From positions 18,104,001 through 18,168,000 of the forward strand of contig JBHGNT010000016.1 of the NCBI GenBank assembly GCA_043228905.1: a stretch of DNA of 64,000 nucleotides, in the 5' to 3' direction. Position numbers and translations under genes: made by a program. The notes under the pieces were generated by a model, which saw only the letters and a list, made by a program, of their open reading frames with translations, did not search any database and was not told the DNA's origin. Position 1 is the stretch's first letter, and every line of letters starts with the position of its first letter. Shown here piece by piece: positions 39,465 to 51,468 of this stretch. The DNA comes from Azolla caroliniana. Taxonomy: Eukaryota > Polypodiophyta.

Positions 39465-39923
39465 TGTTGGCCTAACAGGAGTATGGACCGGAGGGTTAAT
39501 ATGTATAAGAACGAGTCGGGGAATAATATTAGCATAATTATTAGGAAATATTATAGTCCAACAAACGGATCCGGATTCGGACCAATTGATAGCCAATAAG
39601 GCACCGTTTTATATTTTCCAAGCGGATGCTTATAAAAGGATCCAGGAATCAATGTAATTAACAGTGATAAGTAATACAAGTTGAGCAATCTAAATTAATT
39701 CTATTGTGTGTCTTGTCTACTTGCTGTTCTGTGCTTGCGTTCGTAATTTTACGCGTGTTTTCATTAATCGGTTGTGTATGAATTATTCGGAGAGTATCCA
39801 GAATTACCTGGATTGGAATAAGATCTGTGTCGGATAACATCATTCCCTTAACCACCCGTTTGGTGAAGTGTTCGGAATGGACACCCTTGTGTTTGTGGCT
39901 ATGTCCAGCCTAGAGTAAACACA
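39465..39923 (+). mobile_element. 5' LTR of the old Tat-like element
   Basis: Starts TGTTGGCC, as does the young Tat-like LTR on its own strand, ends AAACACA. TATAAAAGG at about 39630. It is inserted in the body of the tRNA-Lys repeat, 20 bp past the tRNA. PBS TGGCGACCACAATTACTGCA follows at 39928-39947. Confidence 0.75.
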
Positions 39924-39970
39924 GTTTTGGCGACCACAATTACTGCAAAGTGCAGCGAACAACGGGGAAT

Positions 39971-41170
39971 GGATGACTAGACCGATGAACGACCCAGTTG
40001 CCAAACGAGTGAAAAGACTGGCCGAGAGATTGTGGAGGCGTGAGGCCTACGAGCAGGCGGTTGAGGAGATCCGATAGGATTGGACTTTTCGCAAAGAGAT
40101 TCGGTGAGGAGACAATCCGGCTGAAAAATCAACAACATTTAGTCGAAGGCAGCAGTCTGAGCAGTTTGCATGACACAAAATCGATACTGCAACCCTAGCC
40201 ACAGGCGCCGGGGGCTCGGAATCATTTTCAGCATTCGAGTTTGAGTCGGACAATGAACACATCGTCCAGTCCAACTACCGTTCCACTCATGATAGCTTGG
40301 ACGAACTATAGGAAGACGGAACTACGCACACACCGACATCGGAGTTGGAAACGACGATACCGGCACCATCGGCACAATAGGATAATCTTGAATAATAAGT
40401 GGAAAAGATAATAATCTTATATTGACGCCACCACTAAACCGACAATAGAAGAAGAAGGATGATCGCATACCGACACCACCACTAAAACGGTCAGTAGACG
40501 ACGACAACATGTCGTACACGTACTCCAAGTACAAAAATGAACCACATGTGAAAGTACATGTGTACGCCTTTTTGCAAACATGGGAAGACAACCATGTTTC
40601 ACAGCGACTAACGGAAGTCGAAACAGAGCGATCAAAGATCGCAGACTTCGGTATGACTCTGGAAGGATCAACGGCAAGATAGAACACAAAGCATCTTCTG
40701 GGTAGGTTCGCCACATTTGAAGCCTTGTGGGATAAATTTCTGCGACAGTTTCACTGACAGGTGGAGCAAAGGGAGCTCGTCGGCCAATTTTATATGGCAT
40801 ATCAGGAACCCAATGAGACAGTCCCACAATTCATCATCTGATTTCAGACACTACATAGTCAACTTACAAGGGCACCTCTGGTAGATGAGGCAAAATCAGT
40901 CTTTCTCACTGCCCTCCAGAAGCCTCTCCGGACATTGCTTTCCATGTTGGACTTCCGGACCAGCACCATTGATTAAGTTATCGATCGGGTGTTAGAAATG
41001 GATAGGGCCCAAAATAATAACAACATGGCGATGGGAGTTCTACAACGAGCACTGCCTAGAGAAGAATACCTACAGTTCCGACATGCAGTCCAGTGCACGA
41101 CATGCCTCAACCCCAAACACTCCACAATGAAATGCAGAATTCGGACCCAGTGCATGTTGTGTCACTCTTA
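39971..41170 (+). pseudogene. Gag of the old Tat-like element
   Basis: Plus-strand blocks VHVYAFLQTWEDNHVSQRL, KIADFGMTLEGST, QVEQRELVGQFYMAYQEPNE, LRTLLSMLDFRTSTID and VIDRVLEMDRAQ, ending with the variant knuckle CTTCLNPKHSTMKC and C-x2-C. At least five in-frame stops, several at positions where the younger copy has CGA, CAG or TGG. Confidence 0.8.
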
Positions 41171-42780
41171 GTCACACACCATGGACCGATGTGAGTACAA
41201 TTTGTTAAATCGACAAGCGGCACCGGTCCGACGCATTGAGCCCCGGGGTGAGCAACAACCAGACGAGGAAAGGTTCCGGAGAGATGATCACTACCGACCG
41301 GAACGCAGTTACCAGTATGATGATAGACAGAGAGAGGATAGAAGGTACCCGGAATGACGAGCATACCTAGACCAAGATAGATAGTACCCGGAACGGTAGG
41401 GGTACTGCAACAACTGATGCAATCTAAACAACCGAGGGGATATTTTTGGCGAGATAAGCATCGCGAACTAGCCCTAGAATACCAATGGGAGTTGGATACA
41501 AACACGGTCGTGCCACAACTAGACCAACGTAGGCCGGATGAATTCCGGTATCCAGTTGGGTAGTACAGAAAAAGGGGAATCGAGCAATATCTGAAAAGTG
41601 TACTACTACTATTTTCGGAGGGAAGGCCATTATAGTAGCCAGTGCCTGGTCAAGTCTAATGAGAAACAGCCGACAGTGAACATGGTGACCGCAAAAGTCA
41701 TAGATGTACAGCAAGTCACCACCCGATCGAAAGGGAAGGCTACAGAGTGGGAAGCCCAGGAGGAAATCCGGAAGCAGGCTACAGAGGACCTTGCAACAAC
41801 GCCAGATTATGCTGTCACTAGGCCAACTTTTGCAATTGGTTCCCAGATTTACAGAAGGGTTAAAATCGGTTTTGTCAACACAAAATCCGGAGCCAACACT
41901 GGCATTTTTCGCAAACCCAGAGGAAGGACCGGTAGTGGTTGATACGAGTAGTCCAACAGTCACAGTAATCATGAAAGGAAGCGAAGTACCCGTAACAATT
42001 ATGGATGAAGGTTTCGGTGTAAATGTAATCAGTCGATCGACATATGATACACTAGGCATCAGAGAATGGGAACCGTGCCCATTCCGGCTACGAATGGCAG
42101 TTAGTAGTTTGGTCTGGGCAATCGAACTCATCTAGAACCTCGACATTACAATCAGAGGGCATGTCTTCCGAATTCCCACCATGGTACAACAACACAACAC
42201 GTTGGGGGTATATCCCCTATTATTGGGAAGACCGTGGTAACTAAGAATGACGCATATTAAACGAAATTGGCAGAAGAATGTGATCACCTTCTGGCGAGGT
42301 AAAATCAAAGTCCGTGTGCTGACACAGGAACGGGCCAGTATGAGTAAGCATCTGACGCCGCTATACATGAAAAATATCAATATGTTGGGTGTATTGGTGG
42401 ATGATGAAATCGACTCGTACTTAGACAAACATCCCAGGATCGTACCACTATTCTAGATAGATGTAGTTGAAGTCTTCATGTTGTACATTGCACACCGAGA
42501 GGACGAATTCGACGAACCAGATTGAGAGGCGATACGGGAGCTTCGCTAGGCATAAGAGTCGTTGGAGCGAGAGATGGTTGTATCCCAATGAGTAAAAGCG
42601 ACCTCGGGAGTAGTAAGGCGCCACGACTAGTACATGTGGCAAAGGAAATGCAACCGGAAGAGAAAATGGCAATGATCGAGCTACTTAAGGAATTCTGGGA
42701 TGTTTATTGCATTGTCTTACGAAGATATGCAAGGCTTGGACCCCCAAGTATATCAACATCAAATCCATCTTAGTAACGAT
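41171..42780 (+). pseudogene. Nucleocapsid-protease of the old Tat-like element
   Basis: Follows the younger copy: CYYC-type knuckle degenerate (YYYYFRREGHYSSQC at about 41600), linker VQQVTTRSKGKATEWEAQEE, protease site altered to TIMDEGFGVNVIS (D-E-G-F replacing D-G-G-S, about 42000), NINMLGVLVDDEIDSYLDKH. Frameshifts and stops throughout; the active site is damaged. Confidence 0.75.
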
Positions 42781-43390
42781 GCTAAACCTGTAGCGCAACG
42801 ATGTTACTGAATGAACCCAAATTATGCAATCAAAGTAAAAGAAGAAATTGATAAATTGCTAAGAGTCGGTTTTATCTGACCGGTAAAGCAAGCAACGTGA
42901 TTGAGGCCAATAGTTGTAGTACTGAAGAAGAACGGGAAAATTCGGGTCTGTGTCGATTACTGGAAACTTAAGGCAAGCACGATGATAGATGCCTTTTCGC
43001 TAGCATATACAAATCCGGTAGCCAGACACGAAGTTTATAGTTTCTTGGACAGTTTCAGCAGGTATAATCAAATCCAGATGCATACGAAGGAACAAGAAAA
43101 GACAGAGTTCGAGACAAAATACGGAGTGTTTGTTGCAGTGGTCATGATGTTTGGGCTCAATACAGCACCGACAACATTTCAAAGAATCATAATGGCGTTC
43201 ATGCGTGTATTCCTTGATGATTTTGGCATCTATAGCTAGAGAGAAGACCACTTGGACAATCTCCATATGTGTTCGGAAAATTGTCGAGGATTCCGAGTAA
43301 GCTTAAACTCGGCGAAGTGTGTCTTCAAAATCACAAGTGGCACACTTCTCAGGCACATTGTCAATAAGGAGGGAATTGTTGTGGAACCGG
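42781..43390 (+). pseudogene. RT of the old Tat-like element, first part
   Basis: [20 protein letters not shown], then IVVVLKKNGKIRVCVDYWK, YSFLDSFSRYNQIQM, MMFGLNTAPTTFQRIIM, FLDDFGIYS (catalytic Asps kept), CVFKITSGTLLRH. It stops at VVEP where element 2 is inserted and resumes at DKVKRILQ at 52195-52210. Confidence 0.85.
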
Positions 43391-44118
43391 TGTCGCATTG
43401 TTACGCGCGTGCGTATAGAACGAGGAGAGACCACGGGGGTCTTGGACCGAGGAATAACCGATCAGGAGTAGGAGTGAGAAAGACAATGGCCATACTTCCA
43501 CACACACACACAGATACACAGAAACTGCAACCGAATGAAACAACGGAGACGAGATGAATGCGTATATGTCACAATAACTGCAACCGAATGGAACAACAGA
43601 GACGAGACGAATGCGTATATGTATATATATATAGTCTGATGAATAAGGGGTTACAACGGGCAGGCCGGTGAGCGACAAATCTCCTACGCCTACGCACACG
43701 CACACAGAAGAGTGAGATGGAGACTCTACCGGAAGCACTCGGACGTTCTGCGGAGCGGAGTTAGCCTCTCGAAACCTTGCATAGAGCAAATACAGAGAAA
43801 GATCGAGGAGAAGAGCTCAGTCCTAGTTCGACAACACTTCGTCCTCGACAAAAGAGTTGCCCTTTACCATTCCTCTCCCTCTCTTTTATAGCCCAAGGAG
43901 GGAGGCCGTTACAACTTGTTACATCATCTTTATTATTTGTCCTTCGGACAGAGATATTCCTCGATTTCCTACCTATCAAATCCGAGGGACCCAAGATATT
44001 CACATCATCTGACTTGTACCTAAATATGTACATTACAACAAAACTTGTGCCCACGTCTAAGGGCCGGTTTGTGCACATCTTTCTCCGATTCTGCCTAGGG
44101 ACGGTTTTCTCCACGACA
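43391..44118 (-). mobile_element. 3' LTR of element 2
   Basis: Contains a 53 bp internal tandem duplication (about 43523-43628: CTGCAACCGAATG...GCGTATATGT twice), and CACACA and TATATA runs; the motif GGGGTCTTGGAC near its left end is shared with the gag-only LTRs. Likely PPT on the minus strand: GGTGGAGGCGAA at 44119-44130. Confidence 0.8.
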
Positions 44119-45530
44119 TTCGCCTCCACCAAGCCGTGCATCCACTGGTATGCGCCAAAATAGACTCTTGCCGGAGAAGACCAGCCTGCGCTTACCCTTC
44201 GTCCTCCGGATCGCCATTCGCCCCGAACCGGTCGTCCTCGGTATCCAAGTCGTCCGGGTCCGGTTCATCCTCGTGCCGCATTTTGAACACTTTGATCCTT
44301 TTGCCGGCCACCGGTACTGCCATCCTTGTCCCGTCAAGCTCCGTGAGATGGTAGGTCCTGTTGTCGTTGGTGCTTGTCACCGCGTAAGGCCCAAACCACC
44401 TCCTTGCGAACTTCCGCATTGCCTTGTGCTAGTTGTTGAGGTTGCTGTCATATACCAGAACCCAGTCGCCCTCTTCGATTTTCTTCGGCCTCAGTTGGTG
44501 AGTACGATCAAATTGTTCCTTGTTCTTTACCCTCGTGGCCCGCAACTTTTCTGCGGCTTGTTCCACATCCGTCGGTCTTCGCTCGAGCTATCGGATCCAT
44601 GCTGCTAATAGCTCCTCCCGGCTCATCTCGTCTCTGCAGTCCACCGTGGCCGATGACGAGATCGTTCGCTCCATTGGCATGACCAGCTTCTGTCTGTACA
44701 TCAACTCCGCCGGCATGAACCCGGTTACCGAACTGTGTGTTGTTCGGTTGGCCCACAACGCATAGGGTAAGAGCCGCGACCAGTTTCCGACTTGGCCTCC
44801 ACATGCCTACACTGATGCTTTGATGATCGGCCCGTATCCGCATTCCACCTTCCTGTTCGCCTCCGGATTGTACGCTGTGGTGAGCAAGAATTTAACCCCT
44901 AGCCGGTCAAATAGCTCTTCAGCCTCTTGTGCGTCCAGTTCTCCGCGGTCGGCTACAATCTTTCCTACGCACCCGAACCAGCATACCACTTCTTCGATCA
45001 AGAATGGGCACACAACCACGGTCGTTTTGTTCGGAAATGCTTGGCCTTCCACATGGTTCGTCAGGTCCTCTCGAGCCAGCACCATATATCGCATCTGCCC
45101 TACCCCCATCGGCATCGTCACCAGATCCACCATCCACTTGAAGTGGACGGTCGGAAGGTAGGTCGGGTGAACCTCGTCCTGATGTCGGACTATGGAGTGC
45201 ATCTGACAGCTCTCGCAAGCCGTCACGAACCGATGCACATCCCGGTCTAGTCCCGACCACCAGTACTTCCCCTTTAGTTTCTCGAATGTGGCCCACGTCC
45301 TGCGGTGTTCGGCCTAGGGACTCTCGTTGTACGCCATCAGCAGTTCCACCTGTTCCTCTTTCTTCGCCACAACCTGGAGCGGGAGACCATTTTGCTTCTT
45401 CAGGTGCTTCCATATGCACCCATCTCGTAGGAAGAATTGGTACGCTGTCTTCTGGATCCGGTTGGTCTCTTCCTTCGTCCACACCACGTCCGGTGTCATT
45501 GTCTTCAGGAACCCGCCGATCTGGAGCCAC
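44119..45530 (-). pseudogene. Element 2 integrase
   Basis: C-terminal piece 44419-44192 (FARRWFGPYAVTSTNDN, ELDGTRMAVPVAGKRIKVF, acidic end DEPDPDDLDTEDDR). Core at 45238-44807: zinc end CESCQMHS, VHFKWMVDLVTMPMGV (Asp), VADRGELDAQEAEELF (Asp), AYNPEANRKVECGYGP (Glu). The link between core and tail is frameshifted. Catalytic residues are intact but the reading frame is not. Confidence 0.8.
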
Positions 45531-47600
45531 TCCCCGTCCTACTTGCTCTCATCAAACTCGTTAAGCGCCGGAGTGCTCCCCTTCCTTACTATTACGTAAG
45601 CCACCTTGAAGAAGTCCACCCGACTTCTTCGTCCTCCGAAACCATGCCGTCCTCATCATCGAATCTCGCCCACGAAAGCATGTCGGCCATGGCTTGTCTT
45701 TTTCGGAAATGTGTCGTATTTCCGGATTCAGGGACTTAATGTATGCTATCCACTTGAGCATTGCCAGGTCCGGCATCGTGCATCCGGAAACCATACCGAG
45801 AATCGGCAGGTAGTCCGCTCGATTATCACCTCCGTCCTGATTAGATAGTCTTTGTCGGCCTTGACCGCCGAAACGATACCCTAGAGTTCGCATTTAACCT
45901 GGGCGTACCCTCGTTGTCGTTCACTGAGGACTTTCGCGCCAAACCGGATGAGGAACCTCGTGCCATTCTCATCCTCCTAGTTGATCACCCATCCAATTCT
46001 GGTCGGACTCGTGTCTACGATCACGCAAATCGGAACGTCTTTACCGTAGACTGCTTTCCGGAGTGCCGGCGTCGTAGCATGTGCTTCTTTCATTTTCCAG
46101 ACCGACTCCGTATGCTCCTCTCTCCACTCGAATTTATGCCCTTTCTTCAGCAATCCATAGAGCCGCTCCGAGACGTGGGCGTAATGCGGGATCCAGATAT
46201 GGTAGAACGCGCATGCTCCCAAGAATCTCCGAACTTCTGTGACCGAATTGTAGTCGCGCTTCATTGCGGAGATGGCCTCTACTTTGGCCGCCGACGGTTT
46301 CTGACCGAATGACCCACATAGGTGTCCGAAGACCATGATCTTTGATTGTGCAAAGGCCGATTTTTCCCTAGAGAAGGTGAGCCTCGCGCCCTCTAGTCTC
46401 TGCAGCACCTTCTCGCAATCATCGACGTGGTCCGCCATGAACTTTCGGCATCCGTCCGGTCCGATTGTCTCGTCCTTATCCTCAACCGGGCATCCTTTGA
46501 TCGGGATGTCGTCTAAGAATGGCATGGTGATGTCCGTGGGCTACCGAGTTCGTCCCTCCTAGTGGAAGGGTACACATCCGTACTACGCCGAGGGGAGTCC
46601 GCATCGTCGTAATGTCCCTGCTCTCTACGACTAGTTGGAACTGATCGTATCTTGAGTACAAATCACCAACTGAGTAAATTGACCTTCCGGCGAAGGCCTC
46701 CGTGAACTCGTCTATGGTTGGTCCGATTCTTGCGTTCCGAATGGTCACCTTGTTGACCGGTTGTAGGTCTTGAATGAAGCGCAACGTGTCGTTCTTCTTG
46801 GGCACAATAAACCACCGATTAGAATATGGGGCACTCGACGGTTCGAGGATGCCCATGTCCACCTTCTGTTTCAGCAACTCCATTAGCTTTGGGATGTGAG
46901 CTCTGGGTACTGGAATTGGTTTGAAATTCCATGGTACATGTGGTACCGTGAAGATCACCATTGGTTTCACAATCGTCGGGTTTACGCACCCGATCTCCTC
47001 CAGCGAGAATGCGAAGGCCTTTCCGTGCGTCCCAAGCATTCTCCTCCACCGGTCCTCCTCCACCGGTAGTAGAAAGCCACCCCCACCGACCTTGAGCTCT
47101 CGTAGCGTTATGTCGGTGAAGCGGTGTCCTATGCCAGCCAGATCTCGTAAACTTGGGTGTGATGCGACCCCTTTCATCCGTAACTCGCTACCCTCCGGCA
47201 AGGGTGCCGCGACTGGCCTCACCTTCCGGTCCATAGTCTTGTACTTTGTATCCACTCAGGCCATTCGATCCGACTTGAGTCTTCTACCGAAGTCAGCGAT
47301 GACTTCGTACATCTCCACTGAACTAACCGAAATTGCCCAGTCTTCACTAAGGCCTCCTTCGACAACCTCGCGTAATTCCCCTAAGGTTTCATCGAAGGAG
47401 ACCGCCTCCACGGCACCGCCAACCTCTTCACTTGGGCCGAGGACTCCGTACGGCTTGAGTCTCTCTTCCACCCGCTTCTTCTCCCGGCCACTGATCCCGG
47501 CTATAGTAAAACCTCCGTTATTGGAGAACCAAAATTTCCTATCTATGGTACATGCGTGGGGTTCTTCCGGGGTATCCGGACTATCTAGGCCCCACGCCAT
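45314..47600 (-). pseudogene. Element 2 RT-RNase H
   Basis: Leader fragment AISVSSVEMYEVIADFGRRL (47600-47256), then the ORF 47255-46482: PKLMELLKQKVDMGILEPSS, RFIQDLQPVNKVTIRNARIG, YSVGDLYSRYDQFQL, MRTPLGVVRMCTLPLGGTNS. After a shift: MPFLDDIPIKGC (catalytic FLDD), VDDCEKVLQRLEGARLTF, VTEVRRFLGACAFYHIWIPH, IVDTSPTRIGWVIN (RNase H), and on to YLPILGMVSG and ISEKDKPW. Two to three frameshifts. The SVAH/FLDD architecture differs from the usual plant Ty3 RTs. Confidence 0.85.
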
Positions 47601-47689
47601 GATAACCCTCTCTCAAAATCCCCTCAGCTCTCGCCGCTGAGGGTCTCACGGTTTCGTTGCCGGCTCGTAGTACCCTCGACTTCTCTTGT

Positions 47690-49606
47690 TATGTTGACTT
47701 TGTCTCTCCATTTGGAGCACATCCATTCTTTCCACCCGAACCATTGTCGACATCCGATCCACCATAGTCTTCGTTCGCTTTTTGCATGGCCCGCTTGGTC
47801 CTTGTCATCCGCGGTAGTATCTTTTCTTGCCCTCTTTCTTTTCTTCATTAATCTCGACTTCTTTTCGGATTTTTGGTTTAGTCGGATTAGCTTACTTCCG
47901 ATTCAGTCTCGTCGGATCGTCTTTCGTTTAGTTCGGCTTCCTTTCCGATTTGTATTCGGTCGATCCGGACTCGGTTGATCGGTTTTTACCGATTCAGTGC
48001 TCTTTCGGGTCGGTTTCTTTTCTTTTCTTTTCGTCCGGATTTGCTTTCTTTTCTTCGTTTTCACCTGCCTTGTCCGGTTCGACTTTCGGTACTTCTTTCC
48101 GTTGTTCGCCACGTAGGTCCTCCGATATGTGCTCGTTGTTCGGTCCTCGTGTGGTTGTAATGCATGCTTCTTTTCTCGCCGTAGCGCGTGCTTCTTTATT
48201 CGCCATAACACGCGTTTCTTTATTCACCGTAGAGCGTGCTCTGTATTATGCGCTTCTCCCGTCGTAGACCCGACCTCCGCATTGTCGCACTTTCTTTTAG
48301 ATTGGAATTTCGGATGGATCATTTTCCATCCGAACCGACTTCCGACTTTACCTTCCTCGCCGCCATCTCCCGTCTCTCCGGTCTCACGTTGTTTCTCGGA
48401 CACAACCGCCGAAGTCTCTAGATATTGTTGGCATGAATCCTCGGTATTACCTTCTTTCGTAGTTTCACCCTTAGCATTCTTCTCGGCTATCTCTTCATCG
48501 TATTCGTCGGCTTCGACATTCGTTTTCTCTCCACCACCTTCCGTCTCTTCGGTCTCACGTTGCCTTTCGATCGCAACCGCCGGAGTCTCTGGAATCAGTG
48601 GTGGGGAAGTCTCGATATGGCAATCCGCCATTGATTCGTCCATAGCCACCTCCGATTCGATTTCGTCTTTTGTGGCTACCTCCTTAATCACATCCGCTTC
48701 ACACTCTTTATCTGCATCAATTATGCAAACATCTATTATGCTTACCCCTTTTTGACCCGATGTCTCGGGCACTTGTATCCCGAAATTTCCTTCTACACTT
48801 GAATTATCGGCCTTATCCTTCGCCATCGTTCTTTCACAAGACGAGTGGGTGTCTTGTTCCACTCTTTCTCCCGTGGTACCATCATGTTGTATTTCAGCCT
48901 TCATATTGACTTCATCGTTTTTCCTCAATCGACCATCCTTCATCGGCCATGTCGTTGACAAGATTCTCATCTTCCTCTCATCATGTCTCCGGCATACCCT
49001 TTCGACTTTGGCCCAATCCTCGGTAAGACCGTTCGCACCGTCATCGTCTTCGAGTTCGATCCCGATGTCCATCCTTTCTTTTCGATCGATCGATTTTACG
49101 AACATTAGGACTTTATCCTCCCCCACCAATCGTTGTTCCCGCTCCGAGAGTCGAGCAAAACGATGCTCGAACTCTAGGAATGCTTGTGTTGCACTTCGGT
49201 GGGTCTTCTCCGATGCCACCCATTCGTCGAATTCTCGCCGATCTTTTCCCTTCGATCTCTTGTAATCATATGCCTCTCGTAAAGCTTCTTCGAATGACCC
49301 CCATGTCGAGTTTTGTTGCCGTATCTTGTGGATTCTCTCTTGTAGCTCATCCGTGGCCACCCGATTGAAGGATGTCACTTGCAATCCTTCCGGTATCCCA
49401 CATCGTATCATCTCCGCCTTGTAGTCACGTAGATAGCGTGACACATCGTTTCCGTTGAATTGTCCGTTTCGTTGTACGAGCCGCTTTACTGCCCCCGTGA
49501 TCTCCGACATCACTCGTTGTTCTTGTAGCATCCGCTCGAACATCATCATCATCGTTATGCTCATTGCCTCTTGTTGATTCTCCATCTCCTTGCCACCCGC
49601 CTTCAC
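47690..49606 (-). pseudogene. Gag-like protein of the second gag-only element
   Basis: Open from 49606 for 460 codons (to 48224). Capsid-like core: RNGQFNGNDVSRYLRDYKAE, TWGSFEEALREAYDYKRSKG, LSEREQRLVGEDKVLMFVKS, DWAKVERVCRRHDE. Two ETPAV/ETSAV...RETGETGDGG repeats lie in the last third. A frameshift near 48230 separates a Lys/Arg-rich segment and the Trp-rich end WWIGCRQWFGWKEWMCSKWR (about 47780-47720), matching the end of the 698 aa protein. No zinc knuckle, no enzymes. Confidence 0.8.
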
Positions 49607-49623
49607 GTCGGGTTCACCAACTG

Positions 49624-50351
49624 TGTCGTGCCTTTCGGCTCCGGATCGTTGCGTGAGTCGGGTGGGAACCGCTGGGGTTTTGGACTAGGAAGAGGAGAGT
49701 TTTAAGGCTAATAAGAATATAAATATGTTGTAAGAAAGAGTTATAGCAAACTCGTGAATCCCACGAGTGTATTGTATTAGATTAATCAATATGAATATAA
49801 GAATATAAACTTCGGTTGAAAGAGAATGATATAGAATTCTCGTGAATCCCACGAGTATAGTTTATTAATTGGTGTTTTTTAGAAACATATCTAGTTTCCA
49901 AATATTTTTCACACAATTACATTGTGCTCCCCATCCTTATGTAGTGATGAGGAAGTCTTAGTAATCCATGCTTTTTCTCTAACTATAGACCCCATGCTTT
50001 TCCTATAGATAGACTATATGCTTTATCTAAAGTGATCATGTTTTTTTTCTAACTTGTGCGTTTTTTATCATGCACGCTAGATGTGTATGTGTAGCTTTTT
50101 CTTTTGTTATGCGTTTTTCTAATGTTTATCCTAGCGTGAATTTACCTTTCTATGTGGGACATCTATACTTTAACACTAATGAAATGCTAGTGTAATGGTA
50201 AGACATTACATTATTAACATGGAGGTGCAAGGTTCGAATCTTGCCCTATGCATGTTCCATTTATTTTGCTATTTTTCTTCTATTTCTTCATTTTTTATTG
50301 AATCTAATACTATATACGTTTTTCACGTAGTGTACAAAATACACTACGACA
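49624..50351 (-). mobile_element. 5' LTR of the second gag-only element
   Basis: 728 bp with the same termini as the 645 bp LTR and a shared end motif (GGGGTTTTGGACT), but otherwise distinct sequence. AT-rich. Confidence 0.75.
50188..50241 (+). promoter_or_regulatory. Antisense tRNA-like module in second gag-only LTR
   Basis: Box A TAGTGTAATGG (50188-50198, full match to the TRGYNNANNNG consensus) and box B GGTTCGAATCT (50231-50241), 43 bp apart. T arm GCAAG/CTTGC pairs. It lies in U3 and opposite to the element. Confidence 0.7.
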
Positions 50352-51424
50352 CCGCCGACGCCGAGTAGTGGACACTCTCCGCGTGGCGAGCTGCCGCTTC
50401 TTCCATTAGCAGCTTCATTCCCCCTCGTCTGATGTTCAGTTCTAGGGCCCTCCTGGTTTCGCTAGCGTGTACCCGCCCGTTCCACAGGTACACCACGTTA
50501 GACCTTACCACTTCGGTGAAATCCCCGCAGTCCTTCCAAGCATGGCTAATCGCGTCACACATGCCCGCACTGATGCCCGGCCAGAGGCCTTCGGTCACGG
50601 GTTTGTTCGCCACCGTCCCTCCATGCCTGTGCAATCTGGAGGTCCCTCACCATCTGCTCCAGCTCCTCTAGAGTCCCACCTCCGGATGGGCCCTTGACCA
50701 TGCTGGTCGAAGTCGAACCGGTCTCAAGCCAATCTTGGGTGTCCTCCCTTCACGCCGGTGGGGGTACCTCGAGCTTCCTTGCTGCAATAGAGTCTGCCCC
50801 CGCCGAGCCTTTATCGACCCATTCTCGCCGTTTGTCGAAACGGCCGCAGACTCTCTTCACCATGGCCCAGTCGGCCGTCAACCCGTCGTTAGTCTCCAAC
50901 AGGAGGCCCACTTGCTCCCGGTCCCTCACGTCCACCGATTTAACGAACAATAGGACATGACTTGTGTCGAGTATGGTCCAGTCCAGCGCCGAAAGACGCA
51001 TGAAGCGTTCTTCAAACTCCCGGAGGAGCACTGACGCGTTTCTCCCTTTCTCGGGGTTGTCCACCCATTCCATGAAGTCCTGCTTCGATAGCCGAAGTGC
51101 GTCATGAAGCCCGTATTTCTCAAGGAGCCGACCTTCAAAATCTTCCCAAGTCCGGCTCTCGGCCCGTACCTCGAGCATCTAAGCATGGATGCCCAGCATT
51201 GCCACCCGAGGGAATCCGGCCAGTCGCCTGTCCTCCGGAATGTCCCTCATCACCATTTCGGCTCAGTAGGCCTCCAAATAGCTCGTGGCGTGCTTTCCAT
51301 TGAACCGGCCTATCGTGCCGACAATTGCTTCAATAGCCCTATCGAGCGCGCATGTGCCTTTGCGCGCACTCACTATCCGATCCACAACTGCAGCCATGGC
51401 TTTTGCTAGCTCTGATCCCCTCAT
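50352..51424 (-). pseudogene. Element 2 gag
   Basis: ATG 51424 (M-R-G-S-E-L-A-K), in-frame stops at about 51270 and 51181, then open 51178-50750: TWEDFEGRLLEKYGLHDALR, LREFEERFMRLSALDWTIL, HVLLFVKSVDVRDREQVGLL, DWAMVKRVCGRFDKR. A second frame gives the Cys/His part (degenerate) and RRALELNIRRGGMKLLMEEA up to SAV, where the gag-only LTR begins. Homologous to the 698 aa gag. Confidence 0.75.
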
Positions 51425-51468
51425 CTTCCTATTCCTCTACCGCCTATTCACGTCGGGTTCACCTAATA

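Larger units (their letters stand above)
47670..50351 (-). mobile_element. Second gag-only element (5' LTR and gag), 3' LTR lost, inside element 2
   Basis: Right LTR 49624-50351 (728 bp, TGTCG...CGACA), PBS TGGTGAACCCGACGTGAA at 49619-49602, gag from 49606. On the left the gag tail runs directly into element-2 sequence (RNRETLSGES) at about 47670, with no second LTR. Compared with element 1, about 0.85 kb of protease-region sequence is missing at this junction. A deletion removing the 3' LTR and adjacent host sequence explains it. Confidence 0.75.

Noticed and set aside
43777-44163. Plus-strand ORF of 128 codons over an LTR
   Set aside because: It lies within the element 2 LTR and recurs in its partner LTR only in part; no domain is recognisable.
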